Of a stretch of 64,000 bases of DNA, positions 52,272 through 63,271 are shown in pieces. Positions within the stretch are counted from its first letter, which is position 1; each line of letters begins with the position of its first letter. This stretch comes from Saccharomycopsis crataegensis (taxonomy: Eukaryota > Ascomycota > Saccharomycetes > Ascoideales > Saccharomycopsidaceae). The notes under the pieces were generated by a model. That model was given only the letters and a program-made list of their open reading frames with translations. It searched no databases and was not told the origin of the DNA. Made by a program: the position numbers and the translations under genes. The stretch is from NCBI RefSeq assembly GCF_037102585.1, contig NW_027043819.1, positions 1,798,001 through 1,862,000 on the forward strand, read 5' to 3'.

Positions 52272-53192
52272 ATGGATTTTGAATCATTCATGAAAGATGC
52301 AGTATCGAAGAAACGCGATGAGTTTTTCAATACTGCGATGCCAGAATCAAATCAGCTGGAAAGCGAAGAAGAAAAGGATATAGACAGCGTTGAGGATGAA
52401 AGAAGTTTCAAGAAGAGAAAACTTGATGATGATAAACAGGTGGTGACCGAGGCAGTTAAGGCTGAAAATAGTGAGAATGTATCAACATGCGAAACCAAAC
52501 ATCTGGAAACCAAAGATAGGGTTGAATTAAACGAGATAACTGAGGTGACACCAGCAAAAAATACAAATGAACTTACCAACAATAAAACTAGCTCAAAAGA
52601 ACAAAATAATGAAATTGAATCCACGGTAGTGAATAGTAACCAGTCTACAATGGAAAATAAAGATAAAGGTTGTACCCCTAAAGAAACGTCTACTACTGAT
52701 CCTGGCAATAGTGCAAGCACCAATTACATTATAAACCCAGAAGATATTGCCAATGATAAGCCTAAAGTATCACTTCAACTTCGAGAATACATGAAGCACC
52801 TTCTTCTTAAGTGGCGTGAAGCACAGTCTTCAATTGAAGGTGATCAGGATTTGGTTATCGAAACTACTAGGAACTTAGCTCCATTATTTATCAAGCTTCG
52901 GAAACTGACTTTGTCTGACTCGATGTTCCCAACACTTGCCACCATAATGTATTATCTTCAACAGGGGAAATTCCAATTGGCTAATGAAACATACATGAAA
53001 TTAAGTATTGGCAATGTCGCCTGGCCAATTGGTGTGATCAGCATTGGGATCCACGCAAGAAAAGCCCAGCTGAAAATCACTGGGGAGAAAACGGTTGCCA
53101 ATGTCATGATAGATGAAAAAACCAGAAAATGGATCACCGGAATAAAGAGATTGATCACTTTTGGTGAAATCCATCCTGATTTATTGCTATGA
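52272..53192 (+). CDS. PRP18: Second-step splicing factor Prp18
   Basis: Prp18 works with Slu7 in the second transesterification step of pre-mRNA splicing, aligning the 3' splice site. The 306-residue protein has an acidic, disordered N-terminal half with a nuclear-localisation-like KKRKLDDDK (about 50) and a helical Prp18 domain from about residue 170. The family's most conserved loop is present: KLSIGNVAWPIGVISIGIHARKA, followed by VANVMIDEKTRKWITGIKRLITF. This agrees with yeast and human Prp18, including the WPIGV and IHxR residues. Yeast Prp18 is 251 residues; the extra length lies in the disordered N-terminus. It is convergent with PAC10. With SWT21 and SNRNP27 it is one of three splicing-related genes here. 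Confidence 0.94.
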   Translation: MDFESFMKDAVSKKRDEFFNTAMPESNQLESEEEKDIDSVEDERSFKKRKLDDDKQVVTEAVKAENSENVSTCETKHLETKDRVELNEITEVTPAKNTNELTNNKTSSKEQNNEIESTVVNSNQSTMENKDKGCTPKETSTTDPGNSASTNYIINPEDIANDKPKVSLQLREYMKHLLLKWREAQSSIEGDQDLVIETTRNLAPLFIKLRKLTLSDSMFPTLATIMYYLQQGKFQLANETYMKLSIGNVAWPIGVISIGIHARKAQLKITGEKTVANVMIDEKTRKWITGIKRLITFGEIHPDLLL

Positions 53193-53419
53193 TTTTTGAA
53201 TTCAAATACTAACAATAAATCACCTTCCATAAGCAACGTGATGATTTTAATGGCTAAAGTAGCATCAAATTAGGATTTATTTTGTCCTAAAGAGACTACA
53301 ATTTACGAAAAAAAAAAGTCTTCAAAGTGTGCTACAAAAAAAAAACGTAATAAACATCATTAATTACTATATTATACACCATACTTCTCAATCTTTCATC
53401 AAAATTTCATAGATCGAAC

Positions 53420-54324
53420 TCATTTCGCTGCCTGGTCCTTTAATAATTTTTTTTGCTTGACATTCCAATTGTACAATCTAGCGGTATTAACTTCCATAGT
53501 GGTGATATTTTCTCTCAAAAACATTGAATCTTCTTCAGCAATGTTCAAATTTTCCTTCACGGTCTTCAATTTCTTCAGCAATAAGTCAATCGCCTCAGCC
53601 AAAGGATATTCCATCATCACGTCCGCTCCTAGCCAAAGACACACTTTGTCAGTTGGTTCGATTATAGCTTGTGAGTACAATGTATCATTTAATTCGTAAT
53701 TTGTGTGGATGGATTCAGATTCCTGCTGCTTTTCACGGAGATATTCCACCATGGACAAAGATTTCTCAATATCTGGGATTTTGGCTTTGTATGAAGCAAT
53801 TGCACTTTGTTTTGATTGTTCCATGAATTTGTACTGTTGTAAACGTTCTTGGAATTTTTGCATAACCGGTTCAAAATCTGTTGGAACTTTAATTAGATCT
53901 TCCACTTTGCTGACAAATGGGGCCTGAGGAATACCACGAGGATTCTTGTCTGTAACTCTGCAAATTGTTAATATATAGAGATCAGATAATAGAGAGAGAA
54001 AAATTTTTCTCTGTATAATGAAGATAATTATCTTGGTTTTCGTTATTTGATTTGAATTCTATAATTCAAAATATTGTATTATCATCATAGCAAGATTTAT
54101 TGCCTCCACGGAATATCACTGGTTCATTGTAATTGATAAATATGATTTTCTATACATATTACATTGAATAATCTATCAATCGTAATAGACACAAGTTCAT
54201 CGCAATACATTTTTTCCCAAAATACAAATAAAATGCAGCATCTAATATTTCCCTATCTTCACCAAAACAGAAACCACAACATTCACTCTGAAAGAAGAAC
54301 TTACTTATCTAGTATATCAGCCAT
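53420..54324 (-). CDS. PAC10: Prefoldin subunit 3 (Pac10/Gim2), two exons
   Basis: Alpha-type subunit of prefoldin (GimC), the chaperone that hands nascent actin and tubulin to the TRiC/CCT chaperonin. Spliced gene: exon 1 54324-54305 (20 bases, ATG GCT GAT ATA...), intron 54304-53958 (347 nt), exon 2 53957-53420; 185 residues. Exon 2 alone starts without an ATG, yet its first residues NPRGIPQAPFVSKVEDL are the conserved N-terminus of prefoldin 3, so an upstream exon is needed. Joining gives MADILDKVTDKNPRGIP. The donor is GTAAGT, the acceptor TTTGCAG, and a branch-like TATTAAC lies 13 to 19 bases before the acceptor. Two long helices (coiled-coil arms) flank the beta-hairpin region DTLYSQAIIEPTDKVCLWLGADVMMEY. 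Yeast Pac10 has 199 residues. Confidence 0.92.
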
Positions 54325-57300
54325 ATTTCTAATTTTATTGATTGGTTATATTAGTTTTTGGCTTCCAACAAGTTCGGGGCACTCAAGTGTTTCTTTCATT
54401 TTTTCGATTTTTCCCTTATTATCATCAGAACCCCCCTCCACCCCCTTGATCAGGGTAAAATTATCTTTGAAAGGCTTATTGCGTGGATTAAGAAACGCTT
54501 CGAACAGGTGAAAGGCCCAGCGATATAGCTGAAAGTATTTGCTGATACTTCCTCAATATGTTATGTGTATTTGTATTGTCCTTTTGTTTTTGTTTTTTTC
54601 AGTGGGTGTATTAGGAAAGTGAGAATCTTCTTCATACCTATTTTTCATCAAATTATTTCCCTTCAACTTTATTCCTCTTTGATGAAATACTAAAGCTCGT
54701 TAAAAAATTACAAATCAATAATCACACATGATATTCCGATTACCAGCGCAGTATAATTCTAATATTGTGCTCTTCGAAGGCTTCTATAACATGCATTTCG
54801 TTTACTATTCTATGTTCATGACCTTCATCGAACCATTAAGCAATAACCACTGAACAGTAAGCTTTTATGTATCAAAAATCTTTATAATGAGATTTTCTTC
54901 ATCCTCTACTTCTTATGTAGTGACTTTTTCTTGCTTGAGTCATTTTGCCTTTATTCTAAGAAGTTGAGAATTCTCACCTTAGACTTCTTGAGTTCCTCTG
55001 GTGGACGAATAGTTTTGAAGCTTCATGTAGATCGCAAACGCCGTACAGTTTTTCACTTTGAATTCCTTGAAGCTTTGGTAAATTGAATTAACCAAAACAC
55101 GGAAAGCATCCATTGTTCCTTCTGTATAAAGGGGGCTGCCTGGATTGTAAAAATAATACTGTAATGTTGCGAAATTCCTGAGTTTGCTGCGAGATTGCAT
55201 CCATCTTCATTTTGCTATGCCCTCCAAGAGAGAGGATTTCTTATCAGTTATACTTTTCAAAATTATATCAATTACTTTTGGGCCATTTTTAAGCATTTTG
55301 ATTCGTTCATCTCTAAATATAGGGATATGTCAAAGATGAATTGTACATGCATTAAATATGGTATACCACATCAATGGTGTATATTATTTAATTATTATCA
55401 TATGCCATTCTTAGGGTGTTTATTCTTCGATTTATGCATACTGTTATCACGGTATTTGTTGTTTCGCCTATGCTACTATTCGGCAAAATCATACTAAATG
55501 AATCTTGCCGCACGGTTGGGGTCTGTTAGCTGAGCTGGTTGAGTTGGAGCCATTCGTTTGTTGATTAACGGGGGAAATCAGAATCAGGCAGATTAGTTTG
55601 GGCCGGTCAAGTTAATTATGTTTAGTTTGAAGGATTTAGTAATCCTTTTGTATTTAATTATTCCTTCGTGACTTCTTTTTTGACTTGCTAAGAGAAAATT
55701 TGCCAGAAATAATTCATTATAGATAGCAATCCTTCAACGTTGGACCACAACAGAGGTATTCTCTGACATGTACTTCAATCATTTATACTAGACTACTTTG
55801 CGGATGAATCTAGTAGTGAAATTGTGATATCGTGAAATCATTTAACATTATTTGAAATAGTAATATAGATGATCATCACTGATAACAAGGGAGCTATAAC
55901 ATTTTGGTTAAGTTTACATAATGATATTTTTTATTTTGTAGAAGTATTTTGATTCTAATTACGTTACAGTGTTTCATTTGAAGACTACATGACTTTCTGG
56001 TCTTTCAAAAGGACCTATTTCTTTCATGCTGTGACCATGCCATTCCGTTACCAGACCCTTGTATATTTCTCTCTGAAAATAAGCATCTTTGATGGTAAAA
56101 TATAGTTAACTATCCACGATGAAAGAAAACTTCTCTACTTTGGAAAAAGATCAAAAATTGAAAAATAACTTACTAGTGCAGCTCACATATCACAGTATTA
56201 TATGTTGGTGACTCTTTGTTATTTTGGTTGGTGATCCAACTGATGTAGCAAGTTAAAAGTAGTTTTCAAGAAAGGTGGGGGCTTCAGGTATTCTGGGAAT
56301 CAAATATCACAAATTTTATGAGTATTTCAAAGTTTTTAAGAAGGAAAATTAACATAGAAGCCAGAGCATCCTGTTCGATCATTTAGAGAGGTGCATTGAT
56401 TTACAATTCTTTAACAATAATCGATTAGAAGAAGCAAATTTATCATATCCCAGAAGCTTCTTCCTTTGGGAACTATTGAATTGAAATAATTTTTAATTTA
56501 TCAATCCAATACTTGTGGCGCAATTTATTATTATCCATACTGCCTTTACCAAGGCAGAAAGGAAAGGAAAAAGAGAAAACAGGTATGGCAATGTGTTTTA
56601 TGCTATGACTAGAGTCTGCTACAATAAATTCATGAAGAAGCAGCAAATGTTACTAGCTTTTACATGGCACTGGCTTAGTATGCTACTACTCCTCAGGTCA
56701 TCGGACTTTCGTTATTTTGCACTCAGGTGGGTTATTTGAGGAACCTCTGCAAAATTTTACTGAATATCCTTATAATTGAGATCATTTTTTTTCTTGAATC
56801 TCTGATAATTTAGAACATTTGTGCATTTTCCAGATAATCTGATGAAAAGCGACTTGTGATGAATTCACAGGAAATGTCTTCTAGTCGCAAAAGCCTTCGT
56901 GTTAACACACAGGGTTGCCACAAATGTAATAAATATCCATGAGAAGAAGAAGAAAAAGGTACATGATTCAAATTATTACCTGGGTTCACCATTGTAAATA
57001 AAGAACATATGTGTATATATTGAAGTCAATATGATTTTCCATATCCATGGACTGAATGTCTGAGGTCCATAGATCTTCTGGGTACGTGAATGTTACATGG
57101 ATGTAGATCAAAAGTATTGGTGATGGATGAACAACAGGGTTACAGTTTGTACAGAAATAAACCAAACTGTTGCAGAGCTTTCTGGGTTTACTGTTAAAAT
57201 TTTTCTATTCTGAATCGACATTACACATAAGTGGATATTGTTGTTTATTGAGCCCCCTAATCAGTGGTACCAAAGTGGACCTTTTTGTTTTGGCTTATCT

Positions 57301-57600
57301 ATGAGTGCTTTCTACTTTTGGTGGTGTGCTTTTTTCTTTTCTTCCCCTTTAGTGCCAGTTCTTCCCAATCGAGACTAGATTAGGAACGCATTTGGCATAT
57401 AAGGTGTCCCGTGACACACGATCAGAAGCGTTTGAGGAAACTTCGTGGTTGTGAAACTTTGTGCAGACAGTATGGTATAGAATCTATACATTCATTCACT
57501 ATTGAAGATGTATGGTCGTTGAAACATCTCAACTACTTTAGAAACTGTCTAATAACTTTCAAGATATACTACCATGAAATACTCAACAGCTTTTCTTTTT

Positions 57601-57635
<35 letters not shown>

Positions 57636-58224
57636 TTTGTTTGTTTTTCTTGGATGGGACACCCAAAACCAAAAAAATGGAAAAAAGAAAAATAGTCACT
57701 TATCTTTTTAAAGTTCAATAATCTGCCGTCCCACAACACAAATAAATAGATATATTATATATGATTCTCTTCCATCAGTGGGACCCCATTCTCAAATAAT
57801 AAACAAAACATAGCGATGCTATCCTCTAGTAAACATCCCCTTTTGTTATTTACAGGCATTCTTTTTTTTTTTTTTTTTATATATTATTTCGGGGCAGTAG
57901 ATTCTGTTCCCTATTTGTTGTTGCTGGCTCCCAAAGCAGCAGCACAGGGGAAAAAAGCTTGTGATAGATGAGAGAATATGCGGGACCATGCGGTGACCTG
58001 CGCTAACGCCATGTGGCTTGTTTCTGCGATTGCAAAGTCTAGATCTCGAATCACAGCCACAACGTTGTGAAAATTGTATAAAAAGATGGCCAATTACTGT
58101 CATCTATGCACATTTTTCTTCTTGCCTTTTTTTTTTTTCCTTTCACCTACCTATCTAATTTACTGATCATACTTGACACACAAGCTACTACTTCTCTGTC
58201 TTTCTAATAATAATACACATCAAA
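54325..58224. other. 3.9-kb gene-poor region
   Basis: No gene recognised. A short minus-strand frame (54979-55200) and a plus-strand frame near 57405-57600 have protein-like composition and may be gene remnants. A perfect 6-bp hairpin TGCCTT-tacc-AAGGCA lies at 56541-56556. A T33 run is at 57602-57634. A box-A-like TAGCTGAGCTGG at about 55528-55539 has no box B partner. The right end is the promoter of the small GPI protein. Confidence 0.5.
58077..58084 (+). promoter_or_regulatory. TATA box of small GPI protein gene
   Basis: TATAAAAA-type sequence about 145 bases before the start codon, in a C/T-rich promoter region typical of strongly expressed yeast genes. Confidence 0.6.
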
Positions 58225-58410
58225 ATGCAATTCACCAAGACTTTAATCGCTGCTACTGCTTTGTTCGCCACTGCTCAAGCCACCAACAACAGCACCATCT
58301 CTTCTAACTCTTCCTACAACGGTTCTGCTAACGCTGCTGGCTCCGTCAAGGTCTCTTCTTCTATCTTGGGTGCCGCTGCTGCCGTTGTCGGTTTCGCTTT
58401 GTTGTACTAA
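58225..58410 (+). CDS. Tiny GPI-type cell-wall protein (61 residues)
   Basis: The complete layout of a GPI-anchored wall protein in 61 residues: signal peptide MQFTKTLIAATALFATAQA, a short Ser/Asn/Thr-rich mature part with several N-x-S/T sites (NNSTIS, NSSYNGS), a likely omega region SANAAGS, and a hydrophobic tail SILGAAAAVVGFALLY with no basic end. Codons are extremely biased (GCT, ACT, TCT, GTC, TTG), a sign of high expression. The context CAAAATG and a TATA box about 145 bases upstream agree. Similar tiny GPI-type proteins exist in S. cerevisiae and Candida; I cannot assign a specific orthologue. After removal of the signal and tail only about 20-25 residues would remain on the surface. 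Confidence 0.88.
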   Translation: MQFTKTLIAATALFATAQATNNSTISSNSSYNGSANAAGSVKVSSSILGAAAAVVGFALLY

Positions 58411-59431
58411 GCAAATGATTGTTTCTTAATCAAAATACTTTTAGACTTTTTCACTTCTCTTGATGCTTGTATTTTTTTGCTTTGTTTTTGCTGAATAGAC
58501 TTGTTATGGATTGTTGGTTTTTTTCATCTCTATCTCTCCTGGCCCTGAATATGCGAAAAATACTGGCCATTCACATCTAATTACATCTTTTTTCAACATT
58601 CAAATCTAATAGATAGTTCTCGTTGGCTCTCCTTTCCTTAATATTTTAATTTCTCGTTTGTGCTATTGCTTTTCCTTTTATTCTCGGTGTTTTCTGCTCT
58701 TATTAAATCCACTAATAATAATAATGTTGTATACTATTATATATTATATCAATACCTCTACTAATTAATTTTGGTCTTTCTTTTTTATCTCACACGAGTT
58801 TGATTGTAGTGATGGTTTTATGGTACTCCTAATTTTCCCGGCAGTTCCTTTGCTCTTAGTGGCGTATTGTCCCAAACGCAAAGTGTTTCTTTTTATTTCA
58901 ACCAATTTTTTTTTCTTTTTTCACATGCATCAATAACGAGAAGTGTCCGTCCTATTCTCAATATATTTCAATATATCGAGTCTATAGACTAACTAATGCT
59001 ATTTCAACAATATTTATCTCTCATTATTGTTTTTTTTTTTCGTGTCGAGATGTTTGCAGAGTTAGTGTCGTAGTTTCCGTTTCATTTATCACCGATGGAA
59101 CATTTCTCCTTACAGCATGCAGGAGAAGAAACCAATGTAAAACTATTTCTTTGTTCCATCTAATTTTTGACATCTGCTAATATATTTCATGTATATGTTA
59201 ATTTTGCTAGTCTCTTTTTATTATTCAATTTCTTCTGAATGAAGAGATACTACAAGCAACTTACTTTCCTTAACCCCAAATTGTAGAAAATTTATAAAAA
59301 AAAAAAAAAATGCTATCTAAAAGTAATCTCATACATTCATATAAATTATCGTGGCAGTAACCATTTTAAAGTATGGTTCAATATATAAAAACAAGCTAAT
59401 AATACAGATATGTACAGGAAATGCATTATGT
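58411..59431. other. 3' flank of GPI gene and MRX1 3' flank
   Basis: 1 kb, T-rich, no coding frame of quality. A T-run lies at 59029-59040 and an A-run at 59297-59310. Confidence 0.55.
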
Positions 59432-61468
59432 TCAGTCACGACGTCTTTGCATGGTACCTATCAATTTAACATAATCAACAAGGAGCTTTTTATGGGTGAA
59501 GAATATCCGACCTTCCGTTTTACGTCCAATGTTTCTCCAAACACTTCTTGGTCTCCTTGACTCACGATCAGCCTTAATAAAGTCAACTAAATCTTGGCAC
59601 ACTCTGGACATGTACACGAATATAAGTTTGAGGGTATCTAATTTTATAGGAGAAATTTGGTGGCCTTCAATACAATCACGATCAAGATCCACAGTATTAA
59701 TGAATCTTAGATACTTCTTCATAACTAACTTGCTTTCTCTCTCATTGAGCTCGACGTTGTATAAAGTAAATAAATACTTTTTAAACCACTTCATATCCTG
59801 TGATGGATCAATACCAGAGAATGCGAGTTTGTTTTCTAGTAACTCCAGGATAGAATTGAACAAAGCTCTATTACTGTAATACTTCTTTTCCAAAAAGGCT
59901 CTCTTCTCTTCTTCTTCTTCTGGAATTAATGCATCACTATAGATTTCTTTGGTTGCCAAAGCCTGTTCATTATAAGCTTCGCACACATTAGTCAAGGCAA
60001 AGCTGTCCTTTCCAATGAACAAATCATGAAGGAATTCCACAGTTCTTTCATCATGTTCTCCCAAATATTTGGCTAGATCACGACGGAGCTTGAGAAGTTC
60101 GTCTTTTAAATCATTAGCCATGGTAAGAGGCTCCAATTCCGTTTTCTTATAGGTAATCCATGTGCTTAGAAGAACACGGTCCATAGCAAGAGGGTTAACG
60201 CTTATAATTCTGTCGAAAACGGTATTCCAATCCACAGTTTCCATGGATCTGGATAAAACCAATATAAGGGTTAATAGTTTCCGTGTTGGAATTAGTTTTG
60301 AACTCTTGGGATTCTGCAATAATCTGTCAAGGCTAGATCCTTCCTCAACAGTAAGTTTTTCAAAGGGCAAAATTTCCTCAAATTGGTACTTCCCAAGCGA
60401 AACAAAATGTTGAATGACCTTGAGCGCTTTCAACTGTACCACAATATCATCTGTTCTAGAAACTGCTCCGACCATAGCACTCAATAACTTTGTGTCAATT
60501 TTGAATCGTATGGCATTTCCACCCAAGTCAAGAGATTCCAAATATTTATTGACGATCAAATCAAGCATTCGATTTACTTTTTGATTTTTTTCCTCTTGTT
60601 TTCCTATATTCCTTGTACCTTCAAACATAATACTAAACGTGATATTACTAGCCGAGTGTGGGCCTGATGATGGCAATGACTCGAAAATATCCCAAGCATT
60701 ATTGTTTGAGCTGCAATTATTCAATGCCTTCAAAACAGTGTTGATATGATACTCGGATAACTCTATTGTTTCCTTATCATTATCCTTTGCCCTTTCTCTA
60801 TAATTTTTTTGAAGATTTTGATAAATTTCGTAAATTTTATCAGAAGTAGTCCTAGACAATGGCCGTTTCGAATCAGCACATCCTCGAAAAAGAATGGTAA
60901 ATGTCTGCTCATTGCATGGAATATTCCATTTTTTTCTGTAATTCATCGATTTGATGGCAACCGATAAATGTTGGCGATTTGTATAGTACTCTAAGATATG
61001 ATTCATCCCAACTACCCCATTACCTTTGGCCAACTTACAAAGCAAGAGTGCCTTGACATCGGCTCCGGTTTTCAAAAACTTTAAAACATCTTCCGCCACC
61101 ACATAAGAGTCCTGAATTTGGTTACCGCTGGTTCCAAGGAAATTATACAACATTCTATGGCTCGATTGCCTGAGTACTGGAATTGTCAGGTCTAGCTGAG
61201 AATCTGGATCACTAACGCCGCTGGACTCCATGATTTGATTGTATTTTTGTGGATTTAGAGGCTTCATACGGGTTTTAAGCGCTTTTTTCTTTTCTTTCTC
61301 TTCCTTAATCATGTATTCCTTCTTGGTCAATCCATAATCATCATATGATTTGACTGCATGGTGTAACTTCGTTTTCACCGTCCCATTGAGTACCCCGGAG
61401 GTAGAAAATAGTCGAGCACTTGGCTGACGTGCCATGAGAACAATACATTTTTTCTGCAAATAAGCCAT
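59432..61468 (-). CDS. MRX1: Mitochondrial PPR-like protein, Mrx1 orthologue by position
   Basis: A 678-residue, mainly helical protein with a mitochondrial-type N-terminus (LMARQPSARLFSTSG). At least two stretches look like pentatricopeptide helices: CNEQTFTILFRGCADSKRP and ASNITFSIMFEGTRNIGKQ. Such proteins bind organellar RNA or mitoribosomes. I assign MRX1 (YER077C), a mitochondrial protein of the MIOREX expression complex, because in S. cerevisiae YER077C lies beside ICP55 (YER078C) in the same orientation, and ICP55 is the next-but-one gene here; the lengths also agree (688 residues in yeast). The start is the ATG at 61468; Met12 (MARQPSARLF) is an alternative. Function in RNA or translation is inferred from the family. 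Confidence 0.75.
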   Translation of the reverse strand: MAYLQKKCIVLMARQPSARLFSTSGVLNGTVKTKLHHAVKSYDDYGLTKKEYMIKEEKEKKKALKTRMKPLNPQKYNQIMESSGVSDPDSQLDLTIPVLRQSSHRMLYNFLGTSGNQIQDSYVVAEDVLKFLKTGADVKALLLCKLAKGNGVVGMNHILEYYTNRQHLSVAIKSMNYRKKWNIPCNEQTFTILFRGCADSKRPLSRTTSDKIYEIYQNLQKNYRERAKDNDKETIELSEYHINTVLKALNNCSSNNNAWDIFESLPSSGPHSASNITFSIMFEGTRNIGKQEEKNQKVNRMLDLIVNKYLESLDLGGNAIRFKIDTKLLSAMVGAVSRTDDIVVQLKALKVIQHFVSLGKYQFEEILPFEKLTVEEGSSLDRLLQNPKSSKLIPTRKLLTLILVLSRSMETVDWNTVFDRIISVNPLAMDRVLLSTWITYKKTELEPLTMANDLKDELLKLRRDLAKYLGEHDERTVEFLHDLFIGKDSFALTNVCEAYNEQALATKEIYSDALIPEEEEEKRAFLEKKYYSNRALFNSILELLENKLAFSGIDPSQDMKWFKKYLFTLYNVELNERESKLVMKKYLRFINTVDLDRDCIEGHQISPIKLDTLKLIFVYMSRVCQDLVDFIKADRESRRPRSVWRNIGRKTEGRIFFTHKKLLVDYVKLIGTMQRRRD

Positions 61469-61759
61469 TGCTATTTGCCAATATTATTCTATGATTTATC
61501 TTCTAGAGTTAGTAAAAATACCTGAAAAATTTTAGAATTTTTTTTTTTTTTTTTTTTTTGGCTTTACTTTTTAAGAGGTGATAATATGTGCGCTTAGTAT
61601 TTTCAGACACACTGGGCAAAACCCATTTTCCCAAAGTTTCATGTCATATGCCCATCATCATACTTTTGATCCCATCTATTTGCCAATTGCTTTACTTGAA
61701 CACAATTTCCATTTTGTTTTTTTCTTTTATTTATTGTTATTTTGGATATTTGCTAAAAA
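61469..61759. other. Divergent spacer MRX1 / PCI gene
   Basis: 291 bases with a T21 run at 61539-61559. Serves as upstream region for both genes. No gene seen. Confidence 0.55.
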
Positions 61760-63178
61760 ATGGAGGCTCATGTTGAATATTATGATAGTGAGTGAATGTG
61801 CGATCTTTTTTTTATTTTTTGATGATAAAAGGACATAAAAAGTATTAACAAAGCATTCCTGTTAGCCCCTGCCAAAATAGAAGCATTGAAGTATATTGCC
61901 TCGTCAGTTCCTAGCGGTGCACTTGATGCAGCCATTATAGCGATTGATTTGTTGGAGATTACTAATTACAAACGCCAGCATTTTCCCTTTTTTGAGAAGA
62001 TCGTCGCCAGCAACGGAGGCAAAGTTATTGATTTGACAGCAAGCGAATTGGAAACCAAAATAAATGAAAAAATTAAAGAATATGAGGAGCAAGTCCGGGA
62101 AATTTCAGAAATCCTACAAAATTTAGATGTGGATGATAATGCTTTCACCATGTTGGATGACAGTTCCGAAGTGGCAACCGTAGGATCGCAACTCAGAGAC
62201 GCGGTTTTCAGTTATGCAATCCAGCAATTAGCAAATGACGATTACTCAGGGGCCTCATCATGCTTGAATATTTATGTATCGAATTATCCAGTGACTTTAT
62301 TCGGTTTCAGAGACCTTGAAAGATCATGCTATGTCGCCTATATTTCTGGCCGCTATGAATCGGTCACTAAAATGAAGGTCAAACTTGAAAATATTATTTC
62401 TGGTGATCTCCGGATGGAATCTTTGCCACAGGCGGAAATTATAAGTTATTTTAAAATTCAATGGATCATATTGATGGCCAACTTCCGGCTAAAGAAGTAT
62501 GAGAATGTGAAAGTATTATATAATGTTGTCATCAATGCTCCTCCTGTTGAAGGGATCAGTGCGTGCGATGTTTTAGAAACTTGTTTTATCCCAAGAGAAC
62601 AACAGGATGCCAAGATTTCTAACTGTGATAATTTTATCAGCAAAAACGATATATTAATCGCGACTTTAGTATCGACGATTTTATCTAGCAAAGATAAAGA
62701 AATCAAGCTGTTCCTAAGACAACACATTTATGAAGATTTCTTTGAAGAAAATCCCCAATTCTTGAAATTTCTGGAAAGCCTTGTGAGGAAAAAATTTTCT
62801 GCATTTGAATCCTCGACAACTGAACTTTGCACCACATACTTTCAGTATAATTATAATTTCAGAGTTGAGGATTGGGCCCATATCAAAAAGATTCTAATAA
62901 TGAGATGTATTTTATTCTATTTTTCTCTAATTGATAAAATCTCATTAAGTGATCTATCTCAGAGGTTGGGGATTGGCAAGTCCGAACTAATCACCTTGGC
63001 TCTTCAACTCATGAAAGTTTTGAATCTCAACATGTCTTATGATCCAGTTGATAAATTATTTGTGCGCTCACAGTCAAAGTATCCTACCCAAGACCTTTCC
63101 TCTATTGTTAAGAACCTTGAAAATTACATTCAAGCTACCATGATACAGAATACGGTTCTCAAAGCTTTAGAGGAATGA
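61760..63178 (+). CDS. PCI-domain protein, probable COP9 signalosome subunit (CSN1-like), two exons
   Basis: Spliced gene: exon 1 61760-61787 (MEAHVEYYD plus one base), intron 61788-61865 (78 nt), exon 2 61866-63178; 446 residues. The continuous frame of exon 2 begins only with a TTG, while it stays open and protein-like upstream to the acceptor. Joined, the sequence reads YYDTPAKIEALKYIASSVP. The donor is GTGAGT, a TATTAAC branch lies about 17 bases before the TTAG acceptor. The N-terminal two thirds are helical repeats; the C-terminus (about 330-446) is PCI-like with a winged-helix segment, KISLSDLSQRLGIGKSELITLALQLMKVLNL, of the kind found in Csn1/Rpn7. Subunits of CSN, proteasome lid and eIF3 share this fold. 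CSN1 is my best guess; S. cerevisiae has no clear orthologue at this locus. Confidence 0.75.
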
Positions 63179-63271
63179 GCACAACTACACATATATATCA
63201 CTTTCTAGTTTAGGATTAATTTCAAATTTTTATTTCTACTTACATGTATTCATTCAAACACCTTTTGTTCT

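Noticed and set aside
55515-55600. tRNA-like start with a box-A match TAGCTGAGCTGG
   Set aside because: No box B and no closing acceptor or T-arm within a plausible distance.
56515-56739. 74-codon plus-strand frame
   Set aside because: Starts at TTG and shows no protein-like conservation features.
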